From: G963674665 sp964609625
GTDB taxonomy: Bacteria > Desulfobacterota > Desulfovibrionia > Desulfovibrionales > Desulfovibrionaceae
Length of the DNA: 64,000 bases
Assembly (NCBI GenBank): GCA_964609625.1
Contig: CAZSRS010000002.1
Coordinates: forward strand, 1-64,000
Reading direction: 5' to 3'
Within the stretch, counting starts at the first letter, position 1, and every line of letters starts with the position of its first letter. Below the pieces are notes generated by a model. It was not told where the DNA came from and did no database searches. It saw only the letters and a program-made list of their open reading frames with translations. The position numbers were made by a program, and so were the translations under genes. Of this stretch, positions 61,968-64,000 are shown piece by piece.

Positions 61968-63173
61968 TCAGGTGGTGTACTCGGCGTTGATGCTGATGTA
62001 CTCGTGGCCGAGGTCCGCGGCCAACAGAATACTGCTACCCTCGCCGTCGCCGATGTGGATGTCCAGAGTGATCTCCTGCCGGCGCATGGAGGCGGCCAGC
62101 ACCGTTTCCTTGTCCGTATGGCTGCCGGTGGAGCCGGTCACGGGCATACCGTTCCTGAACAGGGGCACGCCGTTGACCTCGAGGGTCACGGCCTGGGGAT
62201 CCACGGCTACGCCGCTACGGCCCACGGCTGCCACGATGCGCCCCCAGTTGGGGTCGCGGCCGTATATTGCCGTCTTAACCAGAGGCGAGTTGCCCACGGC
62301 ACGAGCCACGATGTCGGCGTCCTTGTCCGTGGCCGCGCCCGTGACCGAGATGCGCATGACCTTGGTGCCGCCCTCAGCGTCCGAGACGATCAGGGAGGCC
62401 AACTCCATGCAGACGTCGGTGAGCGCGGCGGCCAGGCAGTCCAGGTCTCCGCCCTCCACCCGAATGCCCGAGGCACCGTTGGCCAGGGCATAGACCGTGT
62501 CATTGGTGCTGGTGTCGCCGTCCACCGTGATGCGGTTGAAGCTCCCGGCCACGGCCTCGCCCAACATTCCACGCCAGAGCGGTGCGGGCAGCGCGGCGTC
62601 GCAGAGCACCACGGCCAGCAATGTGGCCATGTTCGGGCAGATCATGCCAGCGCCCTTGGCCATGCCCAGGAGCCTGATCTCCCCTTTGCCGCCAAAGGGC
62701 ACTTGCCGCCAGGAGAGCTTGGGATAGGCGTCCGTGGTCATGATGGCCCTGGAAAAGGCCTCGGCGCCGGTCTTGCCCACGCCCTCGGCCAGCAGGGGCA
62801 CGGCCTGTCGCCAACGCTCCATATCCATGCACACGCCAATGACCCCGGTGGAAGCAGGCAATATCTCGTCCGGGGCGATGCCCAGGCTTTCGGCCACCAG
62901 ACGCCGTGACTCCAGGCAGTCCTCGAGCCCCCGCTCCCCGGTGCAGGCGTTGGCCTGGCCGGAGTTGATACACACGGCCCGAACCGTTTCCCGCTGTTCG
63001 AGGGTGCGCTTGCCCACGAGCACGGGCGCGGCCTGGAAGGCGTTGGTGGTGAAGGTGGCTGCCGCGACCGCGTCACGGTCGCTCAGGCACAGTGCCAAGT
63101 CCGGCTTCGCGTGTTTCTTGAAACCGGCGGACAGGGACGAAAAGCTGTATCCTTGTGGGATGGGCAAGAGCAT
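61968..63173 (-). CDS. argJ: arginine biosynthesis bifunctional protein ArgJ
   Basis: A 401-residue N-terminal nucleophile enzyme: ornithine acetyltransferase, and in bifunctional forms also N-acetylglutamate synthase. The self-cleavage site is in KGAGMICPNMATLLAV, between Ala and Thr, giving alpha and beta chains. INSGQANACTG and DGDTSTNDT are family motifs. GAGG precedes the ATG at 63173. Other arg genes are absent here. It supplies arginine, which the decarboxylase at 3.9 kb can consume. Confidence 0.96.
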   Translation of the reverse strand: MLLPIPQGYSFSSLSAGFKKHAKPDLALCLSDRDAVAAATFTTNAFQAAPVLVGKRTLEQRETVRAVCINSGQANACTGERGLEDCLESRRLVAESLGIAPDEILPASTGVIGVCMDMERWRQAVPLLAEGVGKTGAEAFSRAIMTTDAYPKLSWRQVPFGGKGEIRLLGMAKGAGMICPNMATLLAVVLCDAALPAPLWRGMLGEAVAGSFNRITVDGDTSTNDTVYALANGASGIRVEGGDLDCLAAALTDVCMELASLIVSDAEGGTKVMRISVTGAATDKDADIVARAVGNSPLVKTAIYGRDPNWGRIVAAVGRSGVAVDPQAVTLEVNGVPLFRNGMPVTGSTGSHTDKETVLAASMRRQEITLDIHIGDGEGSSILLAADLGHEYISINAEYTT

Positions 63174-63434
63174 GGCAACCTCGTTTGCGGGGGGAAGTCC
63201 GCGCCGGCGCCCCCGCTGTTTGCTTTCTGTGCTTCAGGTGACGGCCGGAAACAATCCCGACCGATTCACCACACCCGGAAGAAGTGGACACCTGCATAGT
63301 GCCCCCAAAGGGGGTTCGTCAATGGTCAAGAGCCCTTTGCGGAGGGCGGGGCTGCGGCACAGTGCAAAGGCCGCAACCAAAGATGCGAGAAACAACGCCC
63401 GGCCGAAAAATCCCGCACCCTCCGGCCTCGACCG
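63174..63434. other. argJ upstream region
   Basis: Non-coding. It holds the GAGG ribosome site of argJ and a 10-bp self-complementary GCGCCGGCGC (63201-63210). I see no clear promoter hexamers. With the adjoining palindromic repeat it makes a gene-free stretch of about 360 bp. Confidence 0.45.
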
Positions 63435-63537
63435 TAGGGGCGGCTCGCGAGCCGCCCTTCCACCTGCGTCGTGGCAACACACCGGGGTTCGCTCCAACGC
63501 CGACCGGTGTCATTGGGCGCTTCGCGAAGCGCCCCTA
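63435..63537. repeat. REPIN/MITE-like palindromic repeat
   Basis: A 103-bp element with 8-bp terminal inverted repeats TAGGGGCG/CGCCCCTA. Inside each end lies a 20-bp palindrome (63438-63457 and 63515-63534), both centred on a CGCG core. A third hairpin (ACACCGG/CCGGTGT, 63479-63485 with 63504-63510) sits between. Two inverted REP-like hairpins joined by a spacer is the REPIN design. It carries no coding capacity. Its right end provides the stop codon of the adjacent phosphatase gene. Confidence 0.75.
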
Positions 63538-64000
63538 GCCCCCAACGTCCTTGTCGCACGGCTTGACCTTGAGCAGCACCAGGGTCACGTCGTCCTCCTG
63601 GGGGGCGTTTCCCCGAAAACGCTCCAGGTCCCGAAGCACTGCCTGGATGATTTCTTGAGCCGGTAGATGCGCGCGCTCCAGCAAGACCGTTCGCAACCGC
63701 TGCTTGCCGTAGAGTTCTCCCGCCGGGTTCATGGTCTCCCAGACACCGTCCGTGCCGATGCACAGCAGACTCCCCGGCTCCAGCACGCGTCGTTGCTCCT
63801 CGTACTCCCAGTACCCCACGGTGCCCAGGGGCAGGCCCTGGCCTTGCAATTCCCTGAACTCCCCGCCGGGCTCCAACAGCAGGGCGGGATCGTGGCCGGC
63901 CCGGCACCAGGCCAGTTCCCAGGTCGCGGGGTCCCAGACCGCGAAGAACAGCGTCATGAAGCGTCCGGTCTGGTCCACGTCGCGAAAGAGCTGCGTGTTG
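63535..64000 (-). CDS. SpoIIE/PP2C-type serine phosphatase, C-terminal part (partial)
   Basis: The visible 154 residues are the C-terminal half of a PPM/SpoIIE phosphatase domain: FMTLFFAVWDPATWELAWCR, AGHDPALLLEP, GLPLGTVGYWEYEE, LCIGTDGVWETMN (metal Asp in GTDG) and APQEDDVTLVLLKV. The reading frame continues off the window, so sensor or receiver domains upstream are unseen. Such RsbU/SpoIIE-type phosphatases act on anti-anti-sigma factors. The TAG stop falls in the terminal repeat of the adjacent REPIN-like element. Confidence 0.88.
   Translation of the reverse strand, partial: NTQLFRDVDQTGRFMTLFFAVWDPATWELAWCRAGHDPALLLEPGGEFRELQGQGLPLGTVGYWEYEEQRRVLEPGSLLCIGTDGVWETMNPAGELYGKQRLRTVLLERAHLPAQEIIQAVLRDLERFRGNAPQEDDVTLVLLKVKPCDKDVGG

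Overview
The window is GC-rich, densely coding DNA from a Gram-negative bacterium. Outer-membrane genes (mla lipid transport, a YbgF/CpoB-type protein, an RND pump) point to a diderm. Several features suggest a Desulfobacterota/Desulfovibrionales-type anaerobe: a NIL-domain ferredoxin, FeoAB with a Cys-rich FeoB partner, hypAB hydrogenase maturation genes, pyruvoyl-dependent arginine decarboxylase, and a PilZ gene beside cheZ. That assignment is an inference from gene content; there is no rRNA or other marker gene that would settle it. I see no CRISPR array, tRNA, rRNA, prophage or insertion sequence.

Layout. 1-4.4 kb (minus): a pyruvoyl arginine decarboxylase gene leads mlaE-F-D-C-A (retrograde phospholipid transport). 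5.1-11.2 kb (plus): an orphan amino-acid-type binding protein, a LemA/M48 membrane-protease pair, a DUF1007/NicO nickel-cobalt exporter pair and a small secreted protein. 11.2-14.3 kb: a feo ferrous-iron operon behind a textbook Fur box, with two feoA genes. 14.3-18.9 kb (minus): an ABC importer of the Fe3+/phosphonate type with a TIM-barrel isomerase-like gene. 18.9-22.8 kb: a very large hybrid histidine kinase. 23.0-25.7 kb: a Fur-family regulator and an overlapping ParB-like/SPL-like radical SAM pair. 25.9-37.4 kb (plus): an EF-G paralogue, ileS-lspA, ybgF, NIL-ferredoxin, PilZ, cheZ, and a DUF523-DUF1722/DUF2867 pair. 37.5-42.8 kb (plus): a BMP-type nucleoside ABC importer with an embedded phosphoribosyltransferase. 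42.9-52.4 kb (minus): a branched-chain-type (Liv) ABC importer carrying an acyl-CoA ligase and a CBS-ACT regulator, followed by a TPR gene pair. 53.5-54.7 kb (plus): a small membrane ORF with hypA-hypB. 55.2-58.6 kb: an RND pump without adaptor or outer-membrane genes. 58.7-63.2 kb (minus): argJ, HD-domain and metallophosphoesterase genes, then gmd-fcl (GDP-L-fucose synthesis). 63.4-64.0 kb: a REPIN-like palindromic repeat whose edge supplies the stop codon of a SpoIIE/PP2C-type phosphatase that runs off the window.

Many genes overlap by a few bases (ATGA or similar), so much of the window is probably transcribed as operons. Most themes are import (amino/aryl acids, nucleosides, iron), metal homeostasis (Feo, Fur, NicO, Hyp) and envelope maintenance. 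The least explained items are the ParB/SPL pair, the EF-G paralogue lacking the catalytic histidine, and the DUF523-DUF1722/DUF2867 pair. None has a function I can assign from sequence alone.
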